Source: Alcaligenes faecalis (GTDB lineage: Bacteria > Pseudomonadota > Gammaproteobacteria > Burkholderiales > Burkholderiaceae_B). Taken from it: a DNA stretch of 64,000 nt. A program made the translations under genes and the position numbers. This document shows, in pieces, positions 44,030 to 54,649 of the stretch; within the stretch, counting starts at the first letter, position 1, and each line of letters opens with the position of its first letter. The DNA is taken from positions 310,001-374,000 of the forward strand of contig NZ_CP023667.1 of the NCBI RefSeq assembly GCF_002443155.1, in the 5' to 3' direction. The notes beneath the pieces are model-generated. The model saw nothing but the letters and a program-made list of their open reading frames with translations, had not been told where the DNA came from and did no database searches.

Positions 44030-44821
44030 TTAGCGGCAAAAATCCGGCTCGCTCTGATAGAGCTTGCGCAGCAAGGCTGGCCATTCTAACAAGCCCTCTG
44101 GCTCGTCCCCCGGTAAAAGCTGGCGATGTGTCAAATCCAGAACATCCTTCGGGGGCAGGTGCAACTGCGGGCTGGCAGCCATGGCCGAGAGCTGAATGCG
44201 GCAGGCGCGCTCCAGCGCATCCATCAGAATATAAGCTTCGGCAACGGTGCGTCCGCAGGTCAGGGCACCGTGATTGCGCAAGAGCAGGGCCGGATAGGAG
44301 CCTAATTGCTTGAGCAGGGCTTCCTGTTCCTGGGGGGGGAAGGCCAGACCGGCATAGTCGTGATAGCCAATGTCCTGCCAGAAACGCATGGCGTGTTGCG
44401 ACAGGGGCAGCAACCCACAGGACAGGGCCGAGACCGCAATCGAGGCATCTGTATGTAAATGAATGACACAGTGTGCATCGGCACGGGCGCGGTGGACGGC
44501 ACCATGAATGGCAAAACCGCTGGGGTTGGCACGACGGCCTGTGCCATCCACGACCTGGCCCTGGGTATCAATCAACAGCAGATTGGAGGCGCAGATCTCA
44601 TCAAAGCGCAAACCAAAGGGATTGATCAGGAAAATGTCGTCGTGGCCGGGCAGGCGCAGGGAAATATGGGTGTAGATGATATCGTCCCAGCCCTGGCGGG
44701 CCGCCAGCCGGTAAGCGGCGGCCAGATTGACGCGGGCGCGCCAGTGCTCGGGATCAATATCCGCCGGACGATGGGCGTAAATGGCCTCCAGGTCCGGCGT
44801 GACAGGACAGGACTGGCTCAC
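44030..44821 (-). CDS. Class II aldolase/adducin family protein in the urate operon
   Basis: 263 aa, GTG start overlapping the allA stop by 4 bases (GTGA). Seen: the zinc motif [13 protein letters not shown] and a later [16 protein letters not shown]. Known: the family covers sugar-phosphate aldolases, epimerases and adducin-like proteins; members with this opening ([20 protein letters not shown]) are common and mostly of unknown substrate. Coupling to allA suggests it handles a product near glyoxylate or ureidoglycolate, but no specific reaction can be named. Confidence 0.8.
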   Translation of the reverse strand: MSQSCPVTPDLEAIYAHRPADIDPEHWRARVNLAAAYRLAARQGWDDIIYTHISLRLPGHDDIFLINPFGLRFDEICASNLLLIDTQGQVVDGTGRRANPSGFAIHGAVHRARADAHCVIHLHTDASIAVSALSCGLLPLSQHAMRFWQDIGYHDYAGLAFPPQEQEALLKQLGSYPALLLRNHGALTCGRTVAEAYILMDALERACRIQLSAMAASPQLHLPPKDVLDLTHRQLLPGDEPEGLLEWPALLRKLYQSEPDFCR

Positions 44822-45330
44822 GCTGCTGTGGTTTCCAGTTCAGCGATGATGGCTTTTTCTTCCAGCTGAATCACGTCGCAGTTGTCGCCGGGCCCTTTGC
44901 GGTCAATCACAATGAAGTCGGCCACTTGGTTCAGGGCCATCAAGGGGTGGTGCCAAACGCCGGTTGCGTAGTTCACGCCCTGATCGCCACGTGCCAGGAA
45001 CAGGCGCAGATCGCTTGCCTTGGGAGTCGGGCCAGCAGGGGCCACAATCACCAGATAAGGCTGGCCGGACTGGGGAATGAAGGCCTGGCTCCCTTTGGGG
45101 TGGCGCTCCATCATCTCTACGGTAAAGGGCAGGGTGCGCGGCTGGCCACGGAAAATGGACACAATCGCGTGACCGTCCGCGCCGGGCTCAATCTTGGCCA
45201 GATCGTGGTAGCGCTCGGTATTGCCCTCGTTGATGGTGAAGTGCTGAACCGCGTCGGAGGCCTCGATGACATCACCAAAAGGCGCGAAGGCTTCGGCTGT
45301 CAGGGTTTCCAACTTCAATGTGATTGTCAT
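44818..45330 (-). CDS. allA: Ureidoglycolate lyase
   Basis: 170 aa from the ATG at 45330 (AAGGA about 8 bases upstream); an ATG at 45384 would add an Arg/Ser-rich 18-residue stretch and was rejected. Seen: [40 protein letters not shown] and [13 protein letters not shown] with the metal-type His residues of AllA. It splits (S)-ureidoglycolate into glyoxylate and urea, the substrate for Gcl. It lies behind uraD and is coupled to the class II aldolase. Confidence 0.92.
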   Translation of the reverse strand: MTITLKLETLTAEAFAPFGDVIEASDAVQHFTINEGNTERYHDLAKIEPGADGHAIVSIFRGQPRTLPFTVEMMERHPKGSQAFIPQSGQPYLVIVAPAGPTPKASDLRLFLARGDQGVNYATGVWHHPLMALNQVADFIVIDRKGPGDNCDVIQLEEKAIIAELETTAA

Positions 45331-45478
45331 GGCAGAGGTCCTTAATAAGGCAGACCCGCGTGGGGCTGAAAGCAGCCGCGCCACGAAGGGTCAGAGGAAA
45401 CAAAGGGTAGCGTGCCCGCAGGCTGGCGCTACCCCGTGAACGGCTTGGATCTTCAGAAAGATCCAGAAGGCAGCAAAA

Positions 45479-46009
45479 TCAGGCCAGCAGCGCATCCAGA
45501 CGGAAACGGGCAATTTTGCCGATTTCGGTCAGACAAGCTTGAAACTCGGTTTCAACACTATTGTTCAGACGGGCTTCTACTGTATCCATGATTTGGTAAC
45601 GGCTCAAACCTTTGACGGCAATCACGAAGGGGAAACCGAAACGCTCACGGTACTGGGCGTTCAGGCCACGCAGACGGGCCAGTTCTTGGGCCGAGCACTG
45701 GTCCAGGCCAGCGCCACGCTGTTCACCCGTGGATGCGGTGGTCAGCGTGCCTTGCTCGGCTTCCTTGCCAGCCAGCTCGGGGTGAGCACAGATCAGGTTC
45801 TTTTGCTCTTCGTACGATGCCTCTTTGACCACTTGCACCATGCAGGCGTGCAGTTGATCCACGCTTTCAAACGGACGCTGGTGCCAGCTACGCTCAGGGA
45901 CCCAGGGGGAGTGTTCAAAAATACCTTCGAGCTTGTCCACGAATTGGCTCTGGTCCAGGCTGGAGAGTTCGGTTAGAGCCTGTGTGGTGGTAAGGGTTTG
46001 AGTTGTCAT
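45479..46009 (-). CDS. uraD: 2-oxo-4-hydroxy-4-carboxy-5-ureidoimidazoline decarboxylase
   Basis: 176 aa. Seen: HSPWVPERSWHQRPF, the catalytic-histidine segment ICAHPELAGKEAEQGTL, STGEQRGAGLD and YRERFGFPFVIAVKGLS, the standard OHCU decarboxylase set. It makes S-allantoin in the last step of urate degradation. Notably the partner HIU hydrolase and urate oxidase genes are absent from the window. First gene of the unit; a LysR gene diverges from it. Confidence 0.95.
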   Translation of the reverse strand: MTTQTLTTTQALTELSSLDQSQFVDKLEGIFEHSPWVPERSWHQRPFESVDQLHACMVQVVKEASYEEQKNLICAHPELAGKEAEQGTLTTASTGEQRGAGLDQCSAQELARLRGLNAQYRERFGFPFVIAVKGLSRYQIMDTVEARLNNSVETEFQACLTEIGKIARFRLDALLA

Positions 46010-46134
46010 GTGTCAGTCCGATTATCTAAGCGTAAATAGTGCGAGCCGAGGCGGCTCCAGGACCAGGCCTGGGGGCCGTTTTATCAAGGGTAGTGGGTGG
46101 GCGTTTACAGGGTCTGTTTGATTTATTCAAACCC

Positions 46135-46200
46135 TTATAAACAACCGCCTGTGGGCTATGATTTTCTTATATGGGACCAGTTTAAGTTTTCTGTTTATAA
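46135..46200. promoter_or_regulatory. Paired half-sites in the uraD/LysR divergent region
   Basis: TTATAAAC at 46135-46142 and its exact reverse complement GTTTATAA at 46193-46200, facing each other across 50 bases of AT-rich DNA. Spacing near five helical turns suggests two regulator-binding sites. Assigned by eye only. Confidence 0.35.
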
Positions 46201-46298
46201 ATAAAATAGAATTAGGCGTATAAATGATATATGCCATCTCGTATTGTGCATGTATGTCATTATCATGCTGGAAAAAAGCGTAAGAAGGAGAGAATAAG

Positions 46299-47255
46299 AT
46301 GGCCGCCCGACGTGGGGATAACCCGCTTGATACCTATCTTTTGAGGGTATTTTGCTTACTCGTTACCGAGCGCAGCGTCTCGCGTACCGCGTTCAAAATG
46401 AACCAGTCGCAGCCTGCCATCAGTGCGGCCTTACGACGCTTGCGTGACATTATTGGCGATCCTTTGCTGGTGCGCGAAAAAGGCGGCATGGTGCCTACCG
46501 AGCGTGCCATTGGCCTGCTGGCTCACGCCAAAGGAGCCCTGGCCGAGATCGACTGTATGGTCAATGCGCCAGACAGTTTCGACCCGCAGGTCAGTCGCAG
46601 TGAATTTCATATCGGAGCGCCGGACTATCTGGCGCCTGTTTTTGTTGGCGGGGTCGTCGAGCGCATGCGCCGCGAGGCACCGGGTGCGCGTTTGAATCTG
46701 CACTCCCTGGACGCCAGCTTTGATTTCGAGCGTTCGCTGGCGGAAGGTGATCTGGACATGGTCATCGGTAACTGGCCCGAACCGCCGGATCGCATGCACC
46801 TGTCCGTGCTGCTGGAAGATCAGATTGTCTGCCTGGTGGCGGCGACTCATCCGCTGGCCCGCAAGGGGCTGACCATGGATGATTACGTACGGGCGCGCCA
46901 TGTGGTGCCCATGCCGTATTCCATCAACCAGCGCGGTGTCATCGATACGACCTTGGCGACCTTGCGTATTCAGCGTGATGAAAGCGTGGCGGTGCAGTCC
47001 TTCTCGGCAGCCCCGTATTTGCTACAGAATACAGATCTGATTTTTACGACTTCGCGTCATTTTGCCGAGTTCTATTGCCGTTTGCTGCCTCTGACGATTC
47101 TGGAGGCTCCGCTGGAGTTTCCGCCCATGCGCTTTTATCAGCTTTGGCATGAACGTAACCGGCATTCGCCCAGCCATCGCTGGTTGCGGCGTCTGCTGAC
47201 CGAATGCGGTAATCAGCTGGCCTCGACAGAACCGTTGCCGCAACCCGATTCCTGA
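46299..47255 (+). CDS. LysR-family regulator divergent to uraD
   Basis: 318 aa. Seen: HTH with LLRVFCLLVTERSVSRTAFK and NQSQPAISAALRRLRDIIG, LVREKGGMVPTERAIGLLA, then an effector domain of the NodD/NahR-like branch (QVSRSEFHIGAPDYLAPVF). AAGGAG lies 9 bases before the ATG. It probably controls uraD-allA and perhaps the permease in response to a urate-pathway metabolite. The ligand is unknown. Confidence 0.88.
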   Translation: MAARRGDNPLDTYLLRVFCLLVTERSVSRTAFKMNQSQPAISAALRRLRDIIGDPLLVREKGGMVPTERAIGLLAHAKGALAEIDCMVNAPDSFDPQVSRSEFHIGAPDYLAPVFVGGVVERMRREAPGARLNLHSLDASFDFERSLAEGDLDMVIGNWPEPPDRMHLSVLLEDQIVCLVAATHPLARKGLTMDDYVRARHVVPMPYSINQRGVIDTTLATLRIQRDESVAVQSFSAAPYLLQNTDLIFTTSRHFAEFYCRLLPLTILEAPLEFPPMRFYQLWHERNRHSPSHRWLRRLLTECGNQLASTEPLPQPDS

Positions 47256-47440
47256 GCCCCAATCCCGCAAAATACTTGCTTTCGGGCTCGCGCTCGGGCA
47301 AATTAGCGTGCTACTCCTGCCTACACGAAAGTGATACGGAACTTGACGAAAATTGTTGCATTTAAAGCGACTAGTCACGGACACAAGCCGGAAGGCAGGT
47401 TGATAATGATGTAGTTCCTAACCTTGCAGGGTGTTTCGCG

Positions 47441-48580
47441 GTGTCTTTACCTCAGATGGGGGAATCCTTTACCTGGTTGTATATCTGTGTCGTGGCTTTT
47501 ATGGTCGGCGGGCTTATTGTGGCCTCCGAGCGTTGGCACGGCCGTTTGACTGGGGACAGCGACCTTAGTAAACCCCAAGCGTCCCATTCTCGTCCTACCC
47601 CGCGTGTGGGTGGGCTGGCGGTGGTGGCAGGCAGTTTGGCCGGCTTGCTGGTGCTGGGTCCCAGCAACATGACACTGACCTGGCTGTGGCCGGTCTTGTT
47701 TCTGGCTGCCATGCCGGTTTTTGTGGCGGGCCTGGTCGAGGACATCACCAAGGATGTGGGTTCTCTGAAACGTTTGCTGGCCGCTTTCCTGTCGGCAGCG
47801 ATTGCCTGGTGGCTGCTGGGTGGTGTGTCGCGCGTTGGGGTGAGCTGGGCCGACTGGGTTCTGGGCTTCTGGCCCATTTCGCTGCTCTTTACCATGATTG
47901 CCGTGGGCGGCTGTACTCATGCACTGAATATTATTGACGGGATGAACGGCCTGGCGGGCATGATCGCCACCTTGATGGCTCTGTCCCTGGCTCTGGTGGC
48001 CCTGCAGGTGCAGGACATCCCGATTTTCCTGATTGCGGCCTCGCTGGCCTCGGCCACCCTGGGTTTTCTGGTGTGGAACTTTCCTTTCGGACGGGTCTTT
48101 CTGGGCGATGGCGGGGCGTATTTCCTGGGCTTCATGCTGGCTGAGCTGGCTGTACAACTGGTGGTGCGTAATCCCAGTGTGTCGCCGTTCTACGCCTTGG
48201 CCGTGCTGTTTTATCCTGTTTTCGAAACCATGTTTTCGATCTGGCGCCGCCGTTTCAAACGGGGTGTGCCTGTGGATCAACCGGATGCGCTGCACCTGCA
48301 CCAGCTGGTGTTCCGCCGTCTGGTGCGCTCCACGTTCAGTCGTGACAGCGGTGGGGCCTTGCCCGCGTTTTGTAATGCCATGACCTCGCCTTACCTGTGG
48401 GTTCTGGCCTTGATCGGTTTGGTTCCGGCCACGATCTGGTGGGACAATACCTGGGCTTTGTGCGCCAGCATGTTGGCCTTCTCACTGGTGTATATCTGGC
48501 TCTATTCCCGTCTGGTTTCGTGGCGCCGCCCCTCCTGGTTGCTGCTGCCGTCGGTACGGCGGCGCGTAGACCGGGATTGA
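47441..48580 (+). CDS. WecA/MraY-like sugar-phosphate undecaprenyl transferase
   Basis: 379 aa, GTG start. About ten membrane helices. Seen: [19 protein letters not shown] and [18 protein letters not shown], the two acidic motifs that bind Mg and the polyprenyl phosphate, and [14 protein letters not shown] with the HxH motif. Known: this family starts glycan synthesis by moving a HexNAc-1-phosphate from UDP to undecaprenyl phosphate at the cytoplasmic face. It begins the glycan locus. Closest by pattern to WbpL/WecA-type enzymes; the exact sugar is not fixed. Confidence 0.88.
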   Translation: MSLPQMGESFTWLYICVVAFMVGGLIVASERWHGRLTGDSDLSKPQASHSRPTPRVGGLAVVAGSLAGLLVLGPSNMTLTWLWPVLFLAAMPVFVAGLVEDITKDVGSLKRLLAAFLSAAIAWWLLGGVSRVGVSWADWVLGFWPISLLFTMIAVGGCTHALNIIDGMNGLAGMIATLMALSLALVALQVQDIPIFLIAASLASATLGFLVWNFPFGRVFLGDGGAYFLGFMLAELAVQLVVRNPSVSPFYALAVLFYPVFETMFSIWRRRFKRGVPVDQPDALHLHQLVFRRLVRSTFSRDSGGALPAFCNAMTSPYLWVLALIGLVPATIWWDNTWALCASMLAFSLVYIWLYSRLVSWRRPSWLLLPSVRRRVDRD

Positions 48581-48629
48581 GACTGGCAGGCGTTCAAGAT
48601 TATTCCTTGCGCATAGCGCTAACTGGAGA

Positions 48630-49910
48630 ATGAAGTTGCAACTTGAGAATGTGAAACTGGCCGTTATCGGCTTGGGATATGTCGGTTTGCCTTTGGCAGT
48701 AGAGTTTGGCAAAAAGCGTTCCGTTATTGGTTTTGACATTAACGCGCGTCGCGTCGCCGAACTCAAGGAAGGGGTAGACCGCACGTTGGAGGTCGAGAGC
48801 GCAGAGCTGGCCGAGGCCAGTGGCCTGAGCTACTCCTGCGAGGCGGATGAACTGGCACAGGCCAATGTCTTCATCGTGACCGTGCCCACGCCTATTGATG
48901 AATTCAAGCAGCCCGATCTGACGCCGCTGGTTCGTGCGTCCGAGACCATCGGTAAAGTGCTCAAGCGTGGTGACATCGTGGTTTACGAGTCCACGGTTTA
49001 CCCAGGTGCTACCGAAGAAGTGTGCGTGCCCGTGCTGGAGCAAGTGTCGGGTCTGCGCTTCAACGAAGATTTCTACGCCGGCTACAGCCCGGAGCGTATC
49101 AATCCGGGCGACAAGGAACACCGCGTCTCCACCATCAAGAAAGTCACTTCCGGCTCGACGCCTGAAGTAGCTGAGCTGGTGGATGCCCTGTACCGCGAGA
49201 TCATTGTGGTGGGCACATTCAAGGCCAGCTCCATTCGTGTGGCTGAAGCTGCCAAGGTGATCGAGAACACCCAGCGCGACGTGAATATCGCCCTGATCAA
49301 CGAACTGGCCCTGATTTTCAACCGTCTGGGGATTGATACCCTGGACGTGCTGGAAGCGGCGGGCACCAAGTGGAACTTCCTGCCTTTCCGTCCCGGTCTG
49401 GTCGGTGGTCACTGCATTGGCGTAGACCCCTACTACCTGACCCACAAGGCACAAGCTATCGGTTACCACCCCGAAATCATTCTGGCTGGCCGTCGCCTGA
49501 ACGACTCCATGGGTGGTTACGTGGCGTCCCAGCTGGTTAAAGCCATGACCAAGCGCCGCATTCAGGTGCAAGGTTCACGCGTTCTGCTGCTGGGTCTGGC
49601 CTTCAAGGAAAACTGCCCGGATCTGCGTAACACCCGTATTGTCGATATCGTGCATGAACTCAAGCAATACGATGTTCATGTAGACGTGTACGACCCCTGG
49701 GTTGATCCCAAAGAAGCGCAGCACGAATACGGCATTACGCCTGTCGAGACTCCCAAAGCGGGTGAGTACGACGGCGTCATCGTGGCCGTGGCTCACAAGC
49801 AGTTCAAGGAGCTGGGCGTGGACGGCGTGCGCCAATGGGGCAAGCCCGAGCATGTGCTCTACGACTTGAAGTATGTGTTTGATCGCGAACAGTCCGATCT
49901 GCGCCTTTAA
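48630..49910 (+). CDS. UDP-N-acetylglucosamine 6-dehydrogenase (TviB/WbpA family)
   Basis: 426 aa. Seen: NAD-binding [18 protein letters not shown], the central [18 protein letters not shown], and the catalytic-cysteine motif [18 protein letters not shown], then a C-terminal Rossmann domain. It oxidises the C6 of UDP-GlcNAc (or UDP-GalNAc) to the uronic acid. Adjacent to a UDP-sugar 4-epimerase, it would give UDP-GalNAcA, a sugar of Vi antigen and many O antigens. Confidence 0.92.
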   Translation: MKLQLENVKLAVIGLGYVGLPLAVEFGKKRSVIGFDINARRVAELKEGVDRTLEVESAELAEASGLSYSCEADELAQANVFIVTVPTPIDEFKQPDLTPLVRASETIGKVLKRGDIVVYESTVYPGATEEVCVPVLEQVSGLRFNEDFYAGYSPERINPGDKEHRVSTIKKVTSGSTPEVAELVDALYREIIVVGTFKASSIRVAEAAKVIENTQRDVNIALINELALIFNRLGIDTLDVLEAAGTKWNFLPFRPGLVGGHCIGVDPYYLTHKAQAIGYHPEIILAGRRLNDSMGGYVASQLVKAMTKRRIQVQGSRVLLLGLAFKENCPDLRNTRIVDIVHELKQYDVHVDVYDPWVDPKEAQHEYGITPVETPKAGEYDGVIVAVAHKQFKELGVDGVRQWGKPEHVLYDLKYVFDREQSDLRL

Positions 49911-49924
49911 TTTTGGAAAGCATT

Positions 49925-50950
49925 ATGAGCTCTGCATTTGAACAGGCGAGCCAGCAACTGCGTAATCAGCCAAAAACCTGGCTGGTTACGGGTTGCGCCG
50001 GCTTTATCGGGTCCAACCTGCTGGAAGCCCTGCTGAAAATGGATCAGCAGGTGGTCGGTCTGGATAACTTTGCAACTGGCCATCAATACAATCTGGACGA
50101 AGTGCGCGATCAGGTTGGGGCCGAGCGCTGGGCCCGTTTTCGCTTTATTGAAGGCGACATCCGTAGCCTGGATACCTGTCGCGAGGCCGTCAAGGGCGTG
50201 GACTATGTGCTGCACCAGGCGGCGTTGGGTTCGGTACCGCGTTCCTTGAACGATCCGCTGACCTCCAACGAAGTCAACGTGAATGGTGCCTTGAACATGA
50301 TGGTGGCCGCACGTGACGAACAGGTTAAAGCCTTTGTTTATGCGGCTTCCAGTTCCACCTACGGCGACCACCCCGGTTTGCCCAAGGTGGAAGACACGAT
50401 TGGTCGCCCACTGTCTCCCTACGCCGTCACCAAGTTCGTGAACGAGCTGTATGCGGACGTGTTTGCCCGTGCCTACGGCTTCTCCAGCGTGGGCCTGCGT
50501 TACTTCAACGTGTTTGGAAAACGTCAGGACCCTAACGGTGCATACGCCGCGGTGATTCCCAAATGGGTGTCGGCCATGATCCAGAACCAGGATGTGCAAA
50601 TCAATGGGGACGGGCAGACCAGCCGCGATTTCTGCTTTATCGACAACGTTATTCAAATGAATATCCTGGCCGCCGTGCAGCAAAAGCCTGCTGTGGCCGA
50701 GGTTTATAACGTGGCCGTCAATGCCCGCACCAGCCTGAACGAGCTGTTCGAGCACCTGAAGCAGACCCTGAGCACCAATGGTGTGAACTACACCAAGCAG
50801 CCCATCTACGCCGATTTCCGTGCTGGTGATGTGTTGCATTCCCAAGCGGATATCTCCAAGGCCCGTACACAACTGGGTTACGAGCCGACTCACACGATTT
50901 TGCAGGGCCTGAATACGGCCATGCCCTGGTACGTGGCGTTTCTGAGTTGA
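49925..50950 (+). CDS. UDP-N-acetylglucosamine(uronate) 4-epimerase, SDR family (TviC/WbpP-like)
   Basis: 341 aa from the ATG at 49925 (GGAAAG upstream), matching WbpP length; a TTG 12 bases earlier is less likely. Seen: [18 protein letters not shown], the [11 protein letters not shown] loop and catalytic [11 protein letters not shown] (Tyr and Lys of the SDR site). The pattern matches extended SDR epimerases that invert C4 of UDP-GlcNAc or UDP-GlcNAcA. The stop overlaps the next gene. Confidence 0.92.
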   Translation: MSSAFEQASQQLRNQPKTWLVTGCAGFIGSNLLEALLKMDQQVVGLDNFATGHQYNLDEVRDQVGAERWARFRFIEGDIRSLDTCREAVKGVDYVLHQAALGSVPRSLNDPLTSNEVNVNGALNMMVAARDEQVKAFVYAASSSTYGDHPGLPKVEDTIGRPLSPYAVTKFVNELYADVFARAYGFSSVGLRYFNVFGKRQDPNGAYAAVIPKWVSAMIQNQDVQINGDGQTSRDFCFIDNVIQMNILAAVQQKPAVAEVYNVAVNARTSLNELFEHLKQTLSTNGVNYTKQPIYADFRAGDVLHSQADISKARTQLGYEPTHTILQGLNTAMPWYVAFLS

Positions 50951-52308
50951 TCTGGGCCGGCCTGAAAGCACGTCTGTCTAGTCTGCATGACGACCACCGT
51001 CGCATCGCCCTGGGGGCGATGCGGGTGGCGTTTTTTCTATTGCTGGGCAAGGCAGCGGGCGCTTTCAAAGAAATGGCGGTGGCGTATCGCTACGGTGTGA
51101 GCGATGTAGTCGATGCCTATCAGTTCACGATGGTCATGGCCAACTGGTTGCCAGTGACGATCGTCGGCTCCATGTCTGTTGTGCTGATTCCGGTTCTGGT
51201 GCGCTTGCATCGCCTGGAACCGGCTGCGCGCAGCCGTTTTCTGGGTGAACTCAAGGCCTGGTGCATTGTGCTGGGCTGCGTGCTGGGGGCCTTGATCTGG
51301 ATTAGCTGGCCCTGGGTGCTGCAATGGACTGGGCAAGGGCTAAGCCCCGCCGTCCATGAAATGAGCCGGGAGCTGCTGTTTGCCTTTGCGCCTGCGGCAG
51401 TGCTGACGCTGATGATTGGCCTGAGCGCCGCGCGCTTGCGGGCGCATGAGCGCCATATCAATACCTTGCTGGAAAGTGTCCCGGCCTTTGTCATCCTGAT
51501 CTGGGTGCTGGCAGCGGGTGGGAATGCCGGTATTGGTCCTTTGTTGTGGGGCACCTTGCTGGGCATGACGATCCAGGCCGTGTGGTTGATGATTCTGGCC
51601 TCGCGGGCCGATCAGATCTGGGCTCGCCCCACGATCAGCCTGCGTGCGGAGCAATGGCCGGATCTGCTCAAGGCTGCCACCATCATGCTGGTGGGGCAGG
51701 TTGCCATGAGCTTTGTTGGTCCTATTGACCAATATACGGCGGCCAATCTGGGGGCTAATGCCAATGCGACCTTGGGTTATGCCACTCGCTTGCTGGCATT
51801 GGTTCTGGGTGTTGGCGCTGCTTCTGTCGGTCGGGCCGCTTTGCCTGTGCTGGCGGATATTCAAAGCCGAGGCGATAACGCCCGTGCTCGCTCCATGGCC
51901 TTGAAGTGGTCGGTCATGATGTTGCTGGCCGGTGGAGTTGCCGCCGCGATTGGTGTTCTGCTGGCGCCTTGGGGAGTGGCCCTGCTGTTTGAGCGTGGTG
52001 CGTTCACGGCGCAGGATACGGCCACGGTCGCCCAGGTGTTTAGCTGGGGGCTGGTGCAACTGCCCTTTTATTTTGGGGTGCTGATTCTGGTGCAGTTGCT
52101 GGCCAGTCAGAACCGTTATAAATCCATGGCAATTATTGCCGTGATCAATTTTCTGGTGAAAGCGGCCCTGAACCCGATTCTGGCGGCTCGCATGGGCCCG
52201 TCGGGCATCATGCTGGCGACCAGCCTGATGTATGCGGCTTCTTTCACTTGTTATTTCATCTTGGCCTTGAGGCCAGCCAGTGCCTTCGCGTCTGGTTCGC
52301 AGGAATAG
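50947..52308 (+). CDS. MurJ/MviN-family lipid-linked oligosaccharide flippase
   Basis: 453 aa with about 13-14 membrane helices. Seen: an N-terminal helix [22 protein letters not shown] followed by [14 protein letters not shown], a layout typical of MurJ proteins rather than of Wzx. It would flip the polyprenyl-linked glycan. Start is a TTG overlapping the epimerase stop (TTGA); the next in-frame ATG at 51019 would cut into the first helix. A MurJ-type flippase in a glycan locus is uncommon. It could alternatively be a second peptidoglycan flippase. Confidence 0.82.
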   Translation: MIWAGLKARLSSLHDDHRRIALGAMRVAFFLLLGKAAGAFKEMAVAYRYGVSDVVDAYQFTMVMANWLPVTIVGSMSVVLIPVLVRLHRLEPAARSRFLGELKAWCIVLGCVLGALIWISWPWVLQWTGQGLSPAVHEMSRELLFAFAPAAVLTLMIGLSAARLRAHERHINTLLESVPAFVILIWVLAAGGNAGIGPLLWGTLLGMTIQAVWLMILASRADQIWARPTISLRAEQWPDLLKAATIMLVGQVAMSFVGPIDQYTAANLGANANATLGYATRLLALVLGVGAASVGRAALPVLADIQSRGDNARARSMALKWSVMMLLAGGVAAAIGVLLAPWGVALLFERGAFTAQDTATVAQVFSWGLVQLPFYFGVLILVQLLASQNRYKSMAIIAVINFLVKAALNPILAARMGPSGIMLATSLMYAASFTCYFILALRPASAFASGSQE

Positions 52309-52314
52309 GAAAAC

Positions 52315-53457
52315 GTGCACAGTCATTCGGGAGTTCGCCCTCATATCATGCTGCTTATCCACTCTTTGGGTGGGGGTGGGGCAGAACGTGTCGCCGTCGA
52401 TTTAAGCGCAGCCTGGGTGGCGCGCGGCTATCGAGTGTCTCTGGTGACGCAGGCCGGCCGTGACAAAGACGCGTATACCGTAGCAGAGGGCGTAGAGCGC
52501 CACGTGCTGGGAACGGCAGGCAGCAGTCGTGGCCGCCTGGATGCCTTGTGGAAGAACTGGCGGCGCGTGAGCCGGGTGCGATCCCTGATACGCAAGACCA
52601 AACCCGATGTGGTTCTGGGCATGATGACCACTTCCTCGGTACTGGCCATTTCTGCCGCCAAAGGCTTGCCCTGCAAGGTGATTGCTACCGAGCATACGCA
52701 TCCTCCGTCCCAGTCCTTGTCCTCTTTCTGGCAAAAAGCCCGCTTGCGTACCTATCCGCAAGCCCATGCGGTCATTGCGCTGACGGCCGGTACAGCAGAC
52801 TGGCTGCGCGAGCACGTGCCCGGTAGCCAGGTGCAGGTGATTCCCAATGCGGTGCGCTGGCCCATGGACCGCGCCGAGCCAGTAGTGCCGGTGCCCGAAC
52901 TGCCAGAAGGACGCAAACGCTTGCTGGCCGTGGGGCGGCTGCATCCGGTCAAGGGCTTCGATACCTTGGTTGAATCATTTGCCATGCTGTCCAACTATTT
53001 CCCCGACTGGGATCTGGTGATTCTGGGCGAAGGCGAGCAACGTGCTCCCCTGGAGGCACGGATTGCGGAACTGGAACTGCAAGAGCGGATTCAGCTGCCA
53101 GGGCGTGTCGGCAATATGGCGGACTGGTATGAACAGTCAGATCTGTATGTGCTCAGCTCCCGTATGGAGGGCTTGTCCAACAGTTTGCTGGAAGCCATGG
53201 CCAGTGGTTTGACGGCAGTGGCCTTTGACTGCGATACCGGCCCGCGCGAGATCATCCGTGCCAATATCGATGGTGTTTTGGTACGCCCGACTGAGGACGT
53301 GGAGGCCTTGGCGGCCCATTTGTCCGACCTGATGTCCAACGAAGACAAGCGTCAGCGATTGGCGCGCCGTGCCACGGATGTGCGCGACCGCTTTTCCTCG
53401 GCCCGCGTGCTGGCGCTGTGGCAGCAAGTGTTGGAACAGTGCTTGCGTCGGACTTAA
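52315..53457 (+). CDS. Glycosyltransferase family 4
   Basis: 380 aa, GTG start preceded by AGGAAAAC. Seen: N-terminal GGGGAERVAVDLSAAWVAR, nucleotide-sugar region LLAVGRLHPVKGFDTLVESF, VILGEGEQRAPLEARI, and the GT-B E-x7-E motif MEGLSNSLLEAMASGLTAV. A retaining cytoplasmic glycosyltransferase of the GT-B fold that extends the lipid-linked glycan. Donor and linkage cannot be told from sequence. Confidence 0.9.
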   Translation: MHSHSGVRPHIMLLIHSLGGGGAERVAVDLSAAWVARGYRVSLVTQAGRDKDAYTVAEGVERHVLGTAGSSRGRLDALWKNWRRVSRVRSLIRKTKPDVVLGMMTTSSVLAISAAKGLPCKVIATEHTHPPSQSLSSFWQKARLRTYPQAHAVIALTAGTADWLREHVPGSQVQVIPNAVRWPMDRAEPVVPVPELPEGRKRLLAVGRLHPVKGFDTLVESFAMLSNYFPDWDLVILGEGEQRAPLEARIAELELQERIQLPGRVGNMADWYEQSDLYVLSSRMEGLSNSLLEAMASGLTAVAFDCDTGPREIIRANIDGVLVRPTEDVEALAAHLSDLMSNEDKRQRLARRATDVRDRFSSARVLALWQQVLEQCLRRT

Positions 53458-53520
53458 AATGGCGCTTTGCTTCGTGCCAGCGGGTCCAAGCTACCCGGTC
53501 GATGAGCCCATGGAGGCCCA

Positions 53521-54649
53521 GTGAATATTCTGTTTTTCGTCAGCTCCCTGAACGCAGGCGGTGCCGAGCGCGTCGCCTCTACCTTGGCCAATGCCTGGGG
53601 TTTGCGGGGCGATCAGGTCACCCTGGTGCCTACCTATAGCGGTGGAGGCAGTGCGTTTTACCCTATCGACCCCAAGGTGGAACTGGTGTGGCTGGCCCAT
53701 CGCATGCGAGGCAGCTGGCTGCCCAAGCCCTTGGCCAAGCTGCGCGCCATGCGCAAGCTGGTGCGTGAAAAACAGCCCGATGTCATCGTGTCTTTTCTGA
53801 CCAATGTGAATATCAATGTCTTGCTGGGGCTGGGTGGCATGGGTGTCCCTGTTGTGGTGGGTGAACGCACCAACCCGGCCTTTAGCAGCAGCGCAGGCAA
53901 GCTCTTGCAAAGCCTGCGCCGCCGTCTGTATCCCAAGGCACAGGTAGTGACGGTGCAGACCCGGGCCAGCGTGGCAGCCTTCCAAGCCATGGTGCCAGGC
54001 ATGAAACAGGTCATGGTTGTGCCCAACCCCTTGCCGCAGGCTTTGAATGCCGTGCAGCGCGAGGTACGGGTAGAGGAAAACCGGCATTGCACCCTGATGG
54101 CCATGGGGCGTCTGGTGCCTTCCAAGCGCTTTGATGTCCTGATCCGCGTGTTTGCGAGTCTGGCTGCCGAATATCCGGAATGGAAGTTGAAAAATCTGGG
54201 GTGATGGCCCGCAGCGTGCCCAATTGGTGCAGCAGATTGCCATGTCCGGAGCCGCTGACCGTATTGAACTGGCCGGAAAAACCGCCCAGCCCTGGCAGGA
54301 AATGGCGCGCTCCCATGCTTTTGTCATGACCTCGGAAGTAGAAGGTTTTCCGAATGTGTTGCTGGAAGCCATGGCCATGGGTCTGCCCGCTGTAACGGTG
54401 GATTGCCCCAGCGGTCCGCGCGAGATCAGCTCCGATGGCAAGGACGCCCTGCTGGTTCCGGTGGGAGATGAAGGCGCCTTGACCGCCGCCCTGGCCGAGC
54501 TGATGGGTGATGGCGTGTTTCGGGGTGTGTTGGGCCGTCGTGCCGCTGCAGCGGTGCGGCAGCGTTATGAACTAGAGCAGGTTTTGCTTAACTGGGACCA
54601 GGTCTTTCAGGCCGCCCGTGGCGGTATAGAAGAGGGAGCCAAAGCATGA
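53521..54649 (+). pseudogene. Glycosyltransferase family 4, interrupted by a one-base insertion
   Basis: GTG start with GGAGG 5 bases upstream. Frame 1 (53521-54204) encodes residues through the middle of a GT4 protein (GGAERVASTLANAWG, MAMGRLVPSKRFDVLIRVF) and stops at a TGA just past a run of five A (54190-54194). In the +1 frame, the sequence continues with WGDGPQRAQLVQQIAMSGAA and the GT4 EGFPNVLLEAMAMG motif up to the stop at 54649. Removing one A restores a 375-residue protein, the size of its neighbour. This is either a real frameshift, a homopolymer sequencing error or slippage-based switching. The 3' end overlaps the next start by 4 bases (ATGA), which suggests the intact form is under selection. 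Confidence 0.85.

Noticed and set aside
45444..45467. Small hairpin between uraD and allA
   Set aside because: 8-bp stem without T run; probably does not terminate transcription inside the operon.
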